Source: Actinosomnolentus pattersoniae (SeqCode) (GTDB taxonomy: Bacteria > Actinomycetota > UBA4738). Taken from it: a stretch of DNA of 16,649 nt. Location of the stretch: the NCBI GenBank assembly GCA_013817655.1, contig JACDCJ010000017.1, positions 1 through 16,649 of the forward strand. Reading direction: 5' to 3'. Positions 1 to 7,505 of this stretch are shown piece after piece. Every line of letters begins with the position of its first letter. Position 1 is the first letter of the stretch. Below the pieces are notes generated by a model. The model had not been told where the DNA came from. It ran no database searches and was given only the letters and a program-made list of their open reading frames with translations. The position numbers and the translations under genes are program-made.

Positions 1-1606
1 CCGCGTCGCGGGCCTGGTCGCCCGGCTGCTCGAGGGCATCTATCTCGTCCAGAACCTCGCGGAAGCCGCCGCCCGTTCAAGAGCTCACCCTTCCGGACAG
101 TTCGTGACCGTGGACGGGCTGGTCGTCGGGCCGTCCTTCGTGCGGACCGCGGCTGGTGCGGACGTCCGCCTGGAGCGCGTTCGGCGGGAGTCCGCGGCGC
201 TCGAACGGGAACTCGCCTCCGTCCGGCGCCGGCTGCGTGAGGCCAGGCGCCGGCAGGGGGAAGTGCTCGAGGAGCTCTCCGGGATCGGGAGAAAGCTCGA
301 GGAAACGGACGGGCTCATAACGACCGCGGCCGATGAGCTGGCACGCACTGAAGCGGAGCGAGCCGCGGTCGGGCGCGAGGAGTCTCTCCTCGATGAGCGC
401 TTGGCCGTCCTCGACGCCGCGCGGCGCGACATCGACGAGCGGCTCACGGCCGCGCCTTCCCCGATCGTCCCCTCCCCCGAGCTGCCGCCGATGCCCGAGC
501 CCCCGGTGCGGCTGCGCATCGAGGTGGAAGCCCTTCGGCGGGAGCGCACCCGGCTGGAGGCGGGCGTTCTCAGAGCCCGGCAGGAGATCGCCGCCCTCGC
601 CGCCGACGACCCCATCGCCCTGCGCGAGGCGCTCCGCGAGGCCGAGGCGGCCCGCACGGCAGCCGAGGCGGAGCTGCTGTCGGCCGAGAAGTCCCTGGCG
701 CAAGCCGTCGAGACCCACCACTCGGCCGCCGAGGCCGCGCGGATCGCACGCGAGCGGCACGCCCGGGCGAACCGCGCCTGGCGAGAATCCGCGACCGAGG
801 TCGATCGCCTCCGTCGCGAGTCCGAGGAGGAGGACCGGGCCCGCCTGGATCTCGAACGGCGCATCGGCGAGGCCGAGCGGGTCGTCGCGGAGGGACACGG
901 CATGCGACCGGAAGACGCGGTCGCCTCCCTTGGCGAGGAGGATTCGGTGGAGAGCCTTCAGCGGCGATCGGACCTCGTTGTCCGCAGGCTGGGACTGCTG
1001 GGCAGGGTGAACCTTCTTGCGGTCGGCGAGCTCCAGGCGCTCCAGGACCGACACGACTTCATGGTTCGCGAGCTCGACGACGTTCGGGGCGCCCGCCGTG
1101 ACCTGCAGGACGTCATCGCCGATGTCGACCGCAGGATCGCCGAGCTGTTCGAGGCGGCGTTCCGCGACGTCGCAGCCGCGTTCTCCGGCCTGTTCGCGAC
1201 CCTGTTCCCCGGTGGAGAAGGAAGGCTCACCCTCACCGACCCGGACGATCCCCTTGGCGCCGGGATCGAGGTCGAGGCGCGGCCCGGCGGCAAGCGGGTC
1301 AAGCGCCTGTCGCTGTTGTCCGGAGGGGAGCGATCGCTCGCGGCCCTCGCCCTTCTGTTCGCGGTCTTCAGGGCTCGCCCGAGCCCGTTCTACCTGATGG
1401 ACGAGGTTGAGGCGTCGCTGGACGATGTCAACCTCTCCCGGTTCCTGGAAGCCGCGAAGGGGTTCGCCGCGACGTCACAGATACTGATCGTCACGCACCA
1501 GAAGCGAACCATGGAGACGGCCGACGTCCTCTACGGCGTGGCGATGCGTGGCGACGGCGCCTCCACGGTAATCTCTCAACGGCTGGCCGAAGTCCCCGCC
1601 GTCTGA
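1..1606 (+). CDS. smc: Chromosome partition protein SMC, C-terminal part (5' end outside window)
   Basis: The reading frame is open from the first full codon at base 2, so the gene starts upstream of the window. The visible part begins in the hinge (ARLLEGIYLVQNL, GQFVTVDGLVVGP). It continues into a long Arg/Glu/Ala-rich coiled-coil arm and ends in the C-terminal ATPase head. The head shows the ABC signature LSLLSGGERS (1307-1336) and Walker B/D-loop YLMDEVEASLDD (about 1391-1426), followed by the TH-x-K-x-TME-x-ADVLYGV stretch typical of SMC. In the family, SMC dimers with ScpA/ScpB form a ring that compacts and segregates chromosomes using ATP. The coil carries a proline-rich break around bases 456-513. 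The gene lies 46 bases (to the proposed ATC start) or 64 bases (to GTG) before ftsY, the usual bacterial order. Assignment is secure; only the N-terminal head and first arm are missing. Confidence 0.97.
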   Translation, partial: RVAGLVARLLEGIYLVQNLAEAAARSRAHPSGQFVTVDGLVVGPSFVRTAAGADVRLERVRRESAALERELASVRRRLREARRRQGEVLEELSGIGRKLEETDGLITTAADELARTEAERAAVGREESLLDERLAVLDAARRDIDERLTAAPSPIVPSPELPPMPEPPVRLRIEVEALRRERTRLEAGVLRARQEIAALAADDPIALREALREAEAARTAAEAELLSAEKSLAQAVETHHSAAEAARIARERHARANRAWRESATEVDRLRRESEEEDRARLDLERRIGEAERVVAEGHGMRPEDAVASLGEEDSVESLQRRSDLVVRRLGLLGRVNLLAVGELQALQDRHDFMVRELDDVRGARRDLQDVIADVDRRIAELFEAAFRDVAAAFSGLFATLFPGGEGRLTLTDPDDPLGAGIEVEARPGGKRVKRLSLLSGGERSLAALALLFAVFRARPSPFYLMDEVEASLDDVNLSRFLEAAKGFAATSQILIVTHQKRTMETADVLYGVAMRGDGASTVISQRLAEVPAV

Positions 1607-1640
1607 GCATTCCAAGCTCTCTTCGGGCGGACCGGTTCGG

Positions 1641-1647
1641 AAAGGAG
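1641..1647 (+). promoter_or_regulatory. Strong Shine-Dalgarno AAAGGAG upstream of ftsY
   Basis: AAAGGAG lies 5 bases before an in-frame ATC codon at 1653 and 23 bases before the first canonical start, GTG at 1671. Its spacing fits initiation at ATC and does not fit GTG. It is one of the clearest ribosome-binding sites in the window, so it bears directly on which start ftsY uses. Confidence 0.6.
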
Positions 1648-1670
1648 CACCGATCGAGATCGTCGTCATC

Positions 1671-2693
1671 GTGGTCGCCGTCCTCGCATTCGTGGGCCTG
1701 GCGTTCGGAGGAGTCGCGGTCCGGCGGGCGCGCCGACGCGACCGACCACGGGTCGGGGCCCGGGCGCCCGGGAGGGACGCCCCACCTACTGCGCAGAGGC
1801 ACGCGCCTCCTTCGCCGCCCGAGACGCCGGTCGAGGCGGGGGTTCCGAGCGAGGGGCTCGCGACGCGCATCCGCTCGCTCTTTCGCGGCGGAGAGGCGAG
1901 CGAGCAGGCCTGGCGGGGCCTGGAGGAGGCGCTCATCCGCGCGGACGTCGGTCCCGCGGCCGCTGGCGCTCTTTTGCGCCGCGTCCGAGCCTCCTACCGG
2001 CCCCCCGCCGATCCCGCGATGGTCGTCGCGAAAGAGATCGCGGCGATGTTCGAGGACGACCCTCGGTGGATCGTTCCCGTCGGATCGCCGGGCATCGTGA
2101 TGGTCGTCGGCGTTAACGGGACGGGGAAGACGACCACCATCGGCAAGCTCGCGCACCGGCTGTCGGCGGAGGGATGCTCCGTAAGCCTTGCCGCCAGCGA
2201 TACCTTCCGTGCGGCGGCGGGGGAGCAGCTGACGACATGGGCCAAGCGAGCCCGGGCCCATGTGGTCGCGCAGTCCCGGGGCGCCGACCCGGGAGCCGTG
2301 GCATTCGACGCCGTGAAGGCAGCCCAGGCCCGTGGCAGTGACGTGCTCATCGTCGACACGGCTGGACGCCTGCACACGCGGCAGCCGCTGATGGAAGAGC
2401 TTCGTAAGGTCAAGCGTGTTCTCGAGAAGGCGGGCGGGCGCGTTGACGAGGTGCTTCTGGTCCTCGACGCCACGACCGGCCAGAACGGCATCGCGCAGGC
2501 GCGCGCCTTCACCGATGCCGTTGACGTGACGGGGCTGGTCCTCGCGAAGATGGACGGAACGGCCCGCGGGGGTATCGTCCTTGCGGTCCGTCAAGAGCTC
2601 GGAGTGCCGGTGAAGCTCGTGGGCACGGGGGAGAGGCCGGACGATCTGATGCCCTTCGACCCCCACGAGTTCGCCCGGCGACTGGTGGCCTGA
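1671..2693 (+). CDS. ftsY: Signal recognition particle receptor FtsY
   Basis: SRP-receptor GTPase that docks Ffh-ribosome complexes at the membrane for co-translational insertion. From the GTG start (340 aa) it has a hydrophobic N-terminus (about residues 2-17) followed by an Arg-rich stretch, then a short acidic/proline linker. The NG domain follows: P-loop GVNGTGKTT at residues 147-155, DTAGRL at 229-234, and G4 motif AKMD at 292-295, which has Ala where Thr is usual. The following GTARGG element is intact. The N-terminal transmembrane anchor is typical of actinobacterial FtsY. The GTG is used here as the conservative start. A start at the ATC codon 1653 would add six residues (MEIVVI), complete the transmembrane helix and place the AAAGGAG site correctly; I think that is the more likely biological start. 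The next gene begins 4 bases after the stop. Confidence 0.95.
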   Translation: MVAVLAFVGLAFGGVAVRRARRRDRPRVGARAPGRDAPPTAQRHAPPSPPETPVEAGVPSEGLATRIRSLFRGGEASEQAWRGLEEALIRADVGPAAAGALLRRVRASYRPPADPAMVVAKEIAAMFEDDPRWIVPVGSPGIVMVVGVNGTGKTTTIGKLAHRLSAEGCSVSLAASDTFRAAAGEQLTTWAKRARAHVVAQSRGADPGAVAFDAVKAAQARGSDVLIVDTAGRLHTRQPLMEELRKVKRVLEKAGGRVDEVLLVLDATTGQNGIAQARAFTDAVDVTGLVLAKMDGTARGGIVLAVRQELGVPVKLVGTGERPDDLMPFDPHEFARRLVA

Positions 2694-2697
2694 TCCG

Positions 2698-3597
2698 GTG
2701 ATCGTCGTGGCGGGTGGTACCGGGTTCATCGGGTCGGCCGTCGTGCGCCGGCTTCGAGCGCGTGGGCGGGACGTCGCCGTGATGAGCCCGGATCCGGAGC
2801 GCTCCCGAGACCGCATAGAGAGCCTGGGAGTCGCCGCGGTCCGGGGGGACGTTCGCGACGAGGCCTCGCTCAGGACCGCGCTCGAGGGAGCCGAGGCCGT
2901 GGTTCAGGCCCTCACCTTTCCCACCTTCCCGGTGGAAAAGCCCTCCAGGGGCTACACGTTCGAGGAGTACGACCATCACGGGACCGCGCGGCTCGTGGCC
3001 GCGTCCGCCGACCGGGGAGTCGGGTGCTTCGTCTACTCCTCCGGCGTCGGGGCCGCCCCGGACGCCCGGGAGGCTCGGTATCGCGCGAAGTGGGGCGGCG
3101 AGGAGGCGATCCGCTCCTCCGGCCTCGAATTCGCCATCCTGCGACCCTCGTGGGTGTATGGGCCGGAGGACCGGGCGCTGAACCGATTCGCTTCGCTCTA
3201 CCGGCGCCTTCCCCTGGTTCCGGTGGTGGGGGACGGGCGCCAGCGGCTCCAGCCGGTCTTCGTCGAGGACGTGGCCGAGGCGATCGTTCAGGCGACCGAC
3301 TCCGCGGGCCCACGGGGGACGTTCGAGATCGGTGGGCCCGACGTCATGACCATGGACGAGATCGTCACGACCATGATGGAGGTAATGGGGAAGAGGAAGC
3401 CCATCCTCCACGTGCCGCCCGCCCTTCCCAGGGTCGCCGGGTTCCTCCTGCAGGCGCTTCCCGCGCCGCCGCTCTCCCCGGACGCGGTCGACTTCCTGAC
3501 GTCGGAGGCTCTGGCCGACACCCGCGGCCTGCTCGAGGCCTTCGCGCTGGAGCTCACGCCGCTGCGAGAGGGCCTGTCTACCTACCTACGCGGCTGA
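2698..3597 (+). CDS. NAD(P)-binding atypical SDR, NDUFA9-like epimerase/dehydratase family
   Basis: A 299-residue protein starting with GTG four bases after the ftsY stop, so probably translationally coupled to it. The N-terminal dinucleotide-binding loop GGTGFIG (residues 6-12) follows the first beta strand. Further SDR landmarks are GDVRD, the SSGVG strand-end, the active-site region RYRAKWGGEEAI (a Tyr and Lys that do not match the strict YxxxK spacing), ILRPSWVYGP and a C-terminal substrate lobe. Residue order and length fit the atypical SDRs related to complex I subunit NDUFA9 and to NAD-dependent epimerases. The substrate cannot be told from sequence. Its 3' end overlaps the convergent histidine kinase gene by 12 bases. 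It is not part of the usual smc-ftsY-ffh order, so it is probably a lineage-specific insertion. Family is confident, function unknown. Confidence 0.88.
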   Translation: MIVVAGGTGFIGSAVVRRLRARGRDVAVMSPDPERSRDRIESLGVAAVRGDVRDEASLRTALEGAEAVVQALTFPTFPVEKPSRGYTFEEYDHHGTARLVAASADRGVGCFVYSSGVGAAPDAREARYRAKWGGEEAIRSSGLEFAILRPSWVYGPEDRALNRFASLYRRLPLVPVVGDGRQRLQPVFVEDVAEAIVQATDSAGPRGTFEIGGPDVMTMDEIVTTMMEVMGKRKPILHVPPALPRVAGFLLQALPAPPLSPDAVDFLTSEALADTRGLLEAFALELTPLREGLSTYLRG

Positions 3598-5436
3598 CGT
3601 CGTCTCGGTCGACTGCGGGATCGTCACGGCGAACGTCGATCCGGCTCCCGGACGGGAGGACACCTGGATCCGCCCGCCCATCGCCTCGACGAGGCGCTTG
3701 GTGATGTAGAGCCCGAGGCCGGCGCCTTCGGCCTGCCGGGTGAGGACGGCCTCGGCCTGATGGAAGCGCTCGAAGATGTGGGGGAGATCCTCTGCCGCGA
3801 TCCCCTCCCCGCTGTCGGTCACCGAGACCTGGATGGTTCCGTCCTCGAGGTGGGCGTCCACCACGACGGGTGTGCCGGTCGGGGAGAACTTGATCGCATT
3901 GTCGATGAGGTTCCGCAGGACCTGATCCACGCGGTCGGCGTCGATGCTGACCTTCTGATCGGCCTCCGTCACGTCGAGGCGGATGCGGCCGCGAGCCTCC
4001 GGATCGAACGTCTCCACGGCCTGATGCAGGAACGTCCGGAGCTCGACATCCTTGGGCTGCAGTTGGATGGTGCCCGCCTCGATCCTCGAGACCAGAAGCA
4101 GGTCCTCCACGAGGCGGGCGAGGCGGTCCGACTGCCGGTCGATGATCCTCACGAAGTCCATCACCTGCTCGTCCGAGATCCGGCTGCGGTTCTTGATCAG
4201 CGTGGACGTGAACCCGCGGATCGCGGCCAGTGGAGTCCTAAGCTCGTGGCTCGCGATTCCGACGAAATCCGACTTCATCTGGTCGAGCTCCCGGAGCCTC
4301 TCGACGGTGGCCCGCTGCTGCGAGAGCAGCTGGTTGCTGTGCGCGACGAGCGCCACCTGGTCCGCCAGCCGTGTGAGGCTGGCGATGGCGGCCTCGTCGA
4401 AGGCGTCGGGCCGGCGGCTCTCCACGTCCAGCACCCCGATGACCTCGTCCGCGATTCGCATCGGGGCCGCCATCTCGGAGCGGATCTCCGGATCGGCGAC
4501 GATGTAGCCGGGAAATCGGGACACGTCCGGGACCACCAGCGGGCTGCCCGTGGCCGCTACGACGCCGGTGACTCCCGTTCCCAGGGGGATCCGGTCCCTG
4601 TAGAAGCGCATGCCGAACATCCCCTTGACCAGGAGGTCGTCGCCCTCGCGGAGCAGGATGGTGAGCGTCTCGAAGTCGAGCTCCCTTCCTATCGCGCCGG
4701 CCATGTTCGCGAGCGACCGGTCCAGGTCCTCCGCCTCGACCCCCGCCAGGATCGCCGTGTTGAACGCGGCGAGCTCGCGCCTTGCGGCGGCCTCGCGCCG
4801 GGCCGACTCCTCGAAGCGCGCCGCCTGCTGGGCCGCGTTCTCGGCCTCGCGTGCAAGGGAGCGGGCCATGAACCCCGCGACGAGGGCGATGATGGCCGAC
4901 ATCCCGACCCGGAATATCACGTTCGACCACAGGAAGGGGTACCGGAGGAGCGGCGCTCCCCCGTAGATCCCCGCCTCGGCGAACCGGTGCGCCATGTAGA
5001 CCTCCCGGGCGACCTCGTTCGCGAAGACGATGGCGACCGAGGCCAGTGCTCCCTCGAGCCGCCAACGGATCGCGGCCTCGAGTGGGAGCACGAGCGAGAC
5101 CACCCACGTGGCGCCCTTGGGGTCGTAGCTGAAGAGCCATCCGAGCGCGAGCAGCACCCCGGTGTCCAGCAGGAAGGCCGCGAGGCCCGTCCGCTCGATC
5201 CCGGGGAGAGTCCGGCAACGTCTGGTGGCCATGAACACCGCGAGGTTGCCGCCAGCGAGCGCGGCCATCAGAGCCTGTCCGGCCACGAGGACCGTGTCGG
5301 ATGCGTAGGGCGGTGGTGCCGCGTTCGTCTCGGCCACCAGGTAGACGCCCAGGATCACGCCGAACCATCGAACGCGTATCAACCCGCGCTCGAGACGTTT
5401 GGATTGCTCGAGGTCCCGGCCACCCCTCGCTACCAT
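3586..5436 (-). CDS. Membrane-bound GAF-domain sensor histidine kinase
   Basis: A 616-residue sensor kinase. Residues about 23-195 contain roughly five to six hydrophobic segments, including ALGWLFSY and IIALVAGFMA. A short coiled linker rich in Ala/Glu/Arg (about 198-225) follows, then a GAF domain (about 230-370, with LGTGVTGVVAATG, EMAAPM and VIGVLDVES). HisKA has its H-box SHELRTPLAAIRGF and phospho-acceptor His397. HATPase_c has the N-box NLIDNAIKFS (509-518), G1 DSGEG (541-545) and G2 GAGLGL (571-576). All catalytic boxes are intact. The start ATG is supported by AGGGAGG four bases upstream. No response regulator is encoded next to it, so it is an orphan here. It diverges from ffh across 94 bases and converges on the SDR gene with a 12-base overlap. 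The signal it senses is unknown. Confidence 0.93.
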   Translation of the reverse strand: MVARGGRDLEQSKRLERGLIRVRWFGVILGVYLVAETNAAPPPYASDTVLVAGQALMAALAGGNLAVFMATRRCRTLPGIERTGLAAFLLDTGVLLALGWLFSYDPKGATWVVSLVLPLEAAIRWRLEGALASVAIVFANEVAREVYMAHRFAEAGIYGGAPLLRYPFLWSNVIFRVGMSAIIALVAGFMARSLAREAENAAQQAARFEESARREAAARRELAAFNTAILAGVEAEDLDRSLANMAGAIGRELDFETLTILLREGDDLLVKGMFGMRFYRDRIPLGTGVTGVVAATGSPLVVPDVSRFPGYIVADPEIRSEMAAPMRIADEVIGVLDVESRRPDAFDEAAIASLTRLADQVALVAHSNQLLSQQRATVERLRELDQMKSDFVGIASHELRTPLAAIRGFTSTLIKNRSRISDEQVMDFVRIIDRQSDRLARLVEDLLLVSRIEAGTIQLQPKDVELRTFLHQAVETFDPEARGRIRLDVTEADQKVSIDADRVDQVLRNLIDNAIKFSPTGTPVVVDAHLEDGTIQVSVTDSGEGIAAEDLPHIFERFHQAEAVLTRQAEGAGLGLYITKRLVEAMGGRIQVSSRPGAGSTFAVTIPQSTETTSAA

Positions 5437-5480
5437 CCCGCCTCCCTAGCGGATCCGGTCCGGTTCCGGGTTCGGGGCCG

Positions 5481-5486
5481 TAGAAT
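5481..5486 (+). promoter_or_regulatory. Possible -10 element (TAGAAT) of the ffh operon
   Basis: TAGAAT is the most AT-rich hexamer in the 94-base divergent region between the histidine kinase and ffh, and it fits the TANNNT -10 pattern of actinobacteria. It would give a leader of roughly 38 bases before the ffh ATG. No convincing TTGACA-like -35 lies 16-18 bases upstream, so the call is tentative. On the other strand, TATGCT (5500-5505) is a similar weak candidate for the kinase gene. Confidence 0.3.
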
Positions 5487-5530
5487 GACCGCAGTTCGTA
5501 GCATACGCGCCGACTACCCGCAGAGATCCC

Positions 5531-6892
5531 ATGTTCGACTCGCTGAGCGATCGCCTGAACACCGTGTTCCGCAAGCTGCGGGCGCGCGGAAAGCTGCACC
5601 CGAAACAGGTCGACTTGGCTCTCGAGGACATCCGCCTCGCCCTGCTCGAGGCCGACGTCGCGCTGGTCGTCGTCGACGATTTCCTGACCCGCGTTCGTCG
5701 CCGGGCACTCTCGGACGAGGTGATGAGGAGCCTCACGCCCGCCCAGCAGGTCGTCAAGGTCGTTCGGGGCGAGCTCACGGAAACCCTCGGCGGAGAGCAT
5801 CGTCCCTTCACCCTTACGGGCGCCAACCCCGTCGTGATCATGATGGCCGGGCTCCAGGGCTCCGGGAAGACGACGCAATGCGCGAAGCTCGCCCGGCTCC
5901 TGAAGGAGAAGGGGAAGCAGCCGCTCCTCGTCGCCGCGGACCTCCAGCGTCCGGCGGCCGTGGAGCAGCTGTTCACCCTGGGCTCGGAGATCGGCGTGCC
6001 CGTCGTGTCAGACGGACGGGACGCTACGAAGGTCGCGAAGAGCGCGTTGAAGCAGGCCTCGCGAGAGGGACGCAACGTTGTCATCGTGGACACGGCCGGG
6101 CGCCTCCACGTCGATCCCGACATGATGAAGGAGGCCAGGCGCGTCCGGGACGTCTTACGGCCGCACCACGTCCTCATGGCCTGCGACGCCATGACCGGCC
6201 AGGACGCCGCGGTGCAGGCCCAGGCGTTCATGCGAGAGGTCGACGTCACCGGCTTCGTGCTGACGAAGCTCGACGGTGACTCCCGGGGCGGAGCGGCCCT
6301 CTCCATCACACACATAACGGGCCGTCCCATCTACTTCGCCGGGGTGGGGGAGCGGCTGAAGGACATCGAGCCCTTTCACCCGGACCGGATGGCCTCGCGC
6401 ATCCTCGGCATGGGCGATGTCCTCACGCTTATCGAGAAGGCGGAGCAAGAGCTCGACCAGGAGAAGGCGAGGGACGCGGCAGAGAAGATGGCACGGGCCC
6501 AGTTCACGCTGGAGGACTTCCTGAGCCAGATGCGGGAGGTGAAGAAGCTCGGCCCACTGCAGGACATCCTGGCCATGCTTCCCGGTGTTCCGGGAGCCGG
6601 AGCGCAGCTGAAGGACCTTCAGGTCGACGACGGCGAGCTGGTCCGGGCCGAAGCGATCATCTGCTCGATGACCCCGGAGGAGCGCCGGAACCCCGCTATC
6701 ATCGGCGGACGGCGCCGGCTTCGGATCGCGCGCGGCTCGGGCACGAGCACCGCGCAGGTCAACTCGCTGCTGAAGCAGTTCGCCCAGGCGCGCAGGATGA
6801 TGAAATCGGTCATGGCCATGGGGTTCGGTGGCGGCAAGGGCGGGCGGATGCGACTGCCGAAGCTGCCGGGCATCCCCGGCCTGCCCGGCTGA
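5531..6892 (+). CDS. ffh: Signal recognition particle protein Ffh
   Basis: GTPase subunit of the signal recognition particle, which binds 4.5S-type RNA and nascent signal sequences and hands ribosomes to FtsY. The 453 residues show an N domain with the ALLEADV element, then the G domain: P-loop GLQGSGKTT at 107-115, DTAGRL at 187-192 and TKLDGD starting at 245. The methionine-rich M domain carries the RNA-binding signature SMTPEERRNP, GGRRRLRIARGSG and a MM-rich helix near the C-terminus, followed by a short Gly/Leu/Pro tail. The length is slightly under the larger actinobacterial forms but complete. The start ATG has only a poor purine stretch upstream. It is the first gene of a plus-strand run that continues 44 bases later with rpsP. 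No SRP RNA gene was seen in the window. Confidence 0.98.
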   Translation: MFDSLSDRLNTVFRKLRARGKLHPKQVDLALEDIRLALLEADVALVVVDDFLTRVRRRALSDEVMRSLTPAQQVVKVVRGELTETLGGEHRPFTLTGANPVVIMMAGLQGSGKTTQCAKLARLLKEKGKQPLLVAADLQRPAAVEQLFTLGSEIGVPVVSDGRDATKVAKSALKQASREGRNVVIVDTAGRLHVDPDMMKEARRVRDVLRPHHVLMACDAMTGQDAAVQAQAFMREVDVTGFVLTKLDGDSRGGAALSITHITGRPIYFAGVGERLKDIEPFHPDRMASRILGMGDVLTLIEKAEQELDQEKARDAAEKMARAQFTLEDFLSQMREVKKLGPLQDILAMLPGVPGAGAQLKDLQVDDGELVRAEAIICSMTPEERRNPAIIGGRRRLRIARGSGTSTAQVNSLLKQFAQARRMMKSVMAMGFGGGKGGRMRLPKLPGIPGLPG

Positions 6893-6936
6893 ACGAGGAG
6901 GCAACTGCCCCGGAGGCGGGTGCCGAGGAGGACGGG

Positions 6937-7239
6937 ATGGTCAAGATCAGGCTAATGCGCATGGGGGCGACGAAACGTCCCTTCTACCGGGTCGTCGTGG
7001 CGGACTCCCGCAGCCCCCGTGACGGCCGTTTCATCGAGAACATAGGCAAGTACCACCCCCTCGAGGATCCCTCTCTCATCGAGATCGACGAGGACCGGGC
7101 GATCTACTGGCTCTCCAAGGGCGCGCAACCGACCGGGCAGGTTGAGAACCTGCTGAAGATCCGGGGCATCCGCGAGAGGTTCGGCGCCGCCAGAGGCGAC
7201 CGCGGTCCCGCGACCCCGCCGGCCGACGTGGAGGGTTGA
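6937..7239 (+). CDS. rpsP: 30S ribosomal protein S16
   Basis: The 100-residue protein begins VKIRLMRMGATKRPFYRVVVADSR and continues with DGRFIENIGKYHP, which is the S16 signature, and ends in a short variable Gly/Pro/Ala-rich tail. S16 binds 16S rRNA early in 30S assembly. The ATG is preceded by GAGGAGGA four bases away, a strong ribosome-binding site as expected for a highly expressed ribosomal gene. It follows ffh by 44 bases and its stop codon abuts khpA, matching the conserved actinobacterial ffh-rpsP-khpA-rimM-trmD-rplS order. Confidence 0.98.
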   Translation: MVKIRLMRMGATKRPFYRVVVADSRSPRDGRFIENIGKYHPLEDPSLIEIDEDRAIYWLSKGAQPTGQVENLLKIRGIRERFGAARGDRGPATPPADVEG

Positions 7240-7250
7240 GCCCCGGTTCG

Positions 7251-7490
7251 ATGTCCATCCCAGGCGAGGTCCTCGAGTACATCGCCCGGAACCTGGTGGA
7301 CGACCCGGAATCCGTTCGGGTCGAGGAGGAGGCCAGCGAGGGCTCGGTGACCTTGCGCCTCTCGGTCGCGCCCGAAGACATGGGAAAGGTCATCGGAAGG
7401 GGCGGACGCACGGCCCGGGCGATCCGGGCGGTCGTCCGCGCCGCCGCCACGAAGGCCGGGCTGCACTCCTTCGTCGAGATCGTGGAGTAG
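7251..7490 (+). CDS. khpA: KH-domain RNA-binding protein KhpA
   Basis: A 79-residue single KH-domain protein. It shows VLEYIARNLVDDPESVRV followed by the KH GxxG loop in KVIGRGGRTARAIRAVV. This is the KhpA (former UPF0109/YlqC) family, small RNA-binding proteins that pair with KhpB/Jag and affect cell elongation and division in Gram-positive bacteria. The start chosen is ATG 7251, 11 bases after the rpsP stop. A TTG at 7236 overlapping that stop is in frame and would add five residues (MSPGS), but GGAGGG would then touch the start codon. The family's usual N-terminus fits the ATG. It lies between rpsP and rimM, the standard context. Confidence 0.93.
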   Translation: MSIPGEVLEYIARNLVDDPESVRVEEEASEGSVTLRLSVAPEDMGKVIGRGGRTARAIRAVVRAAATKAGLHSFVEIVE

Positions 7491-7505
7491 GCCGCCGGCG
7501 CCGCG

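Noticed and set aside
77..1054. A 325-codon minus-strand frame opposite smc.
   Set aside because: It mirrors the codon bias of smc, has no recognisable domain and no ribosome-binding site; similar long shadows lie opposite ftsY (1491-2816) and opposite trmD/rimM (7076-8644).
3760..6279. An 839-codon open frame on the plus strand across the histidine kinase and into ffh.
   Set aside because: It is antisense to the kinase, then runs out of frame through ffh. Its translation is a low-complexity mix of Arg, Gly, Glu, Asp and His with no domain, as expected of a shadow frame in high-GC DNA.
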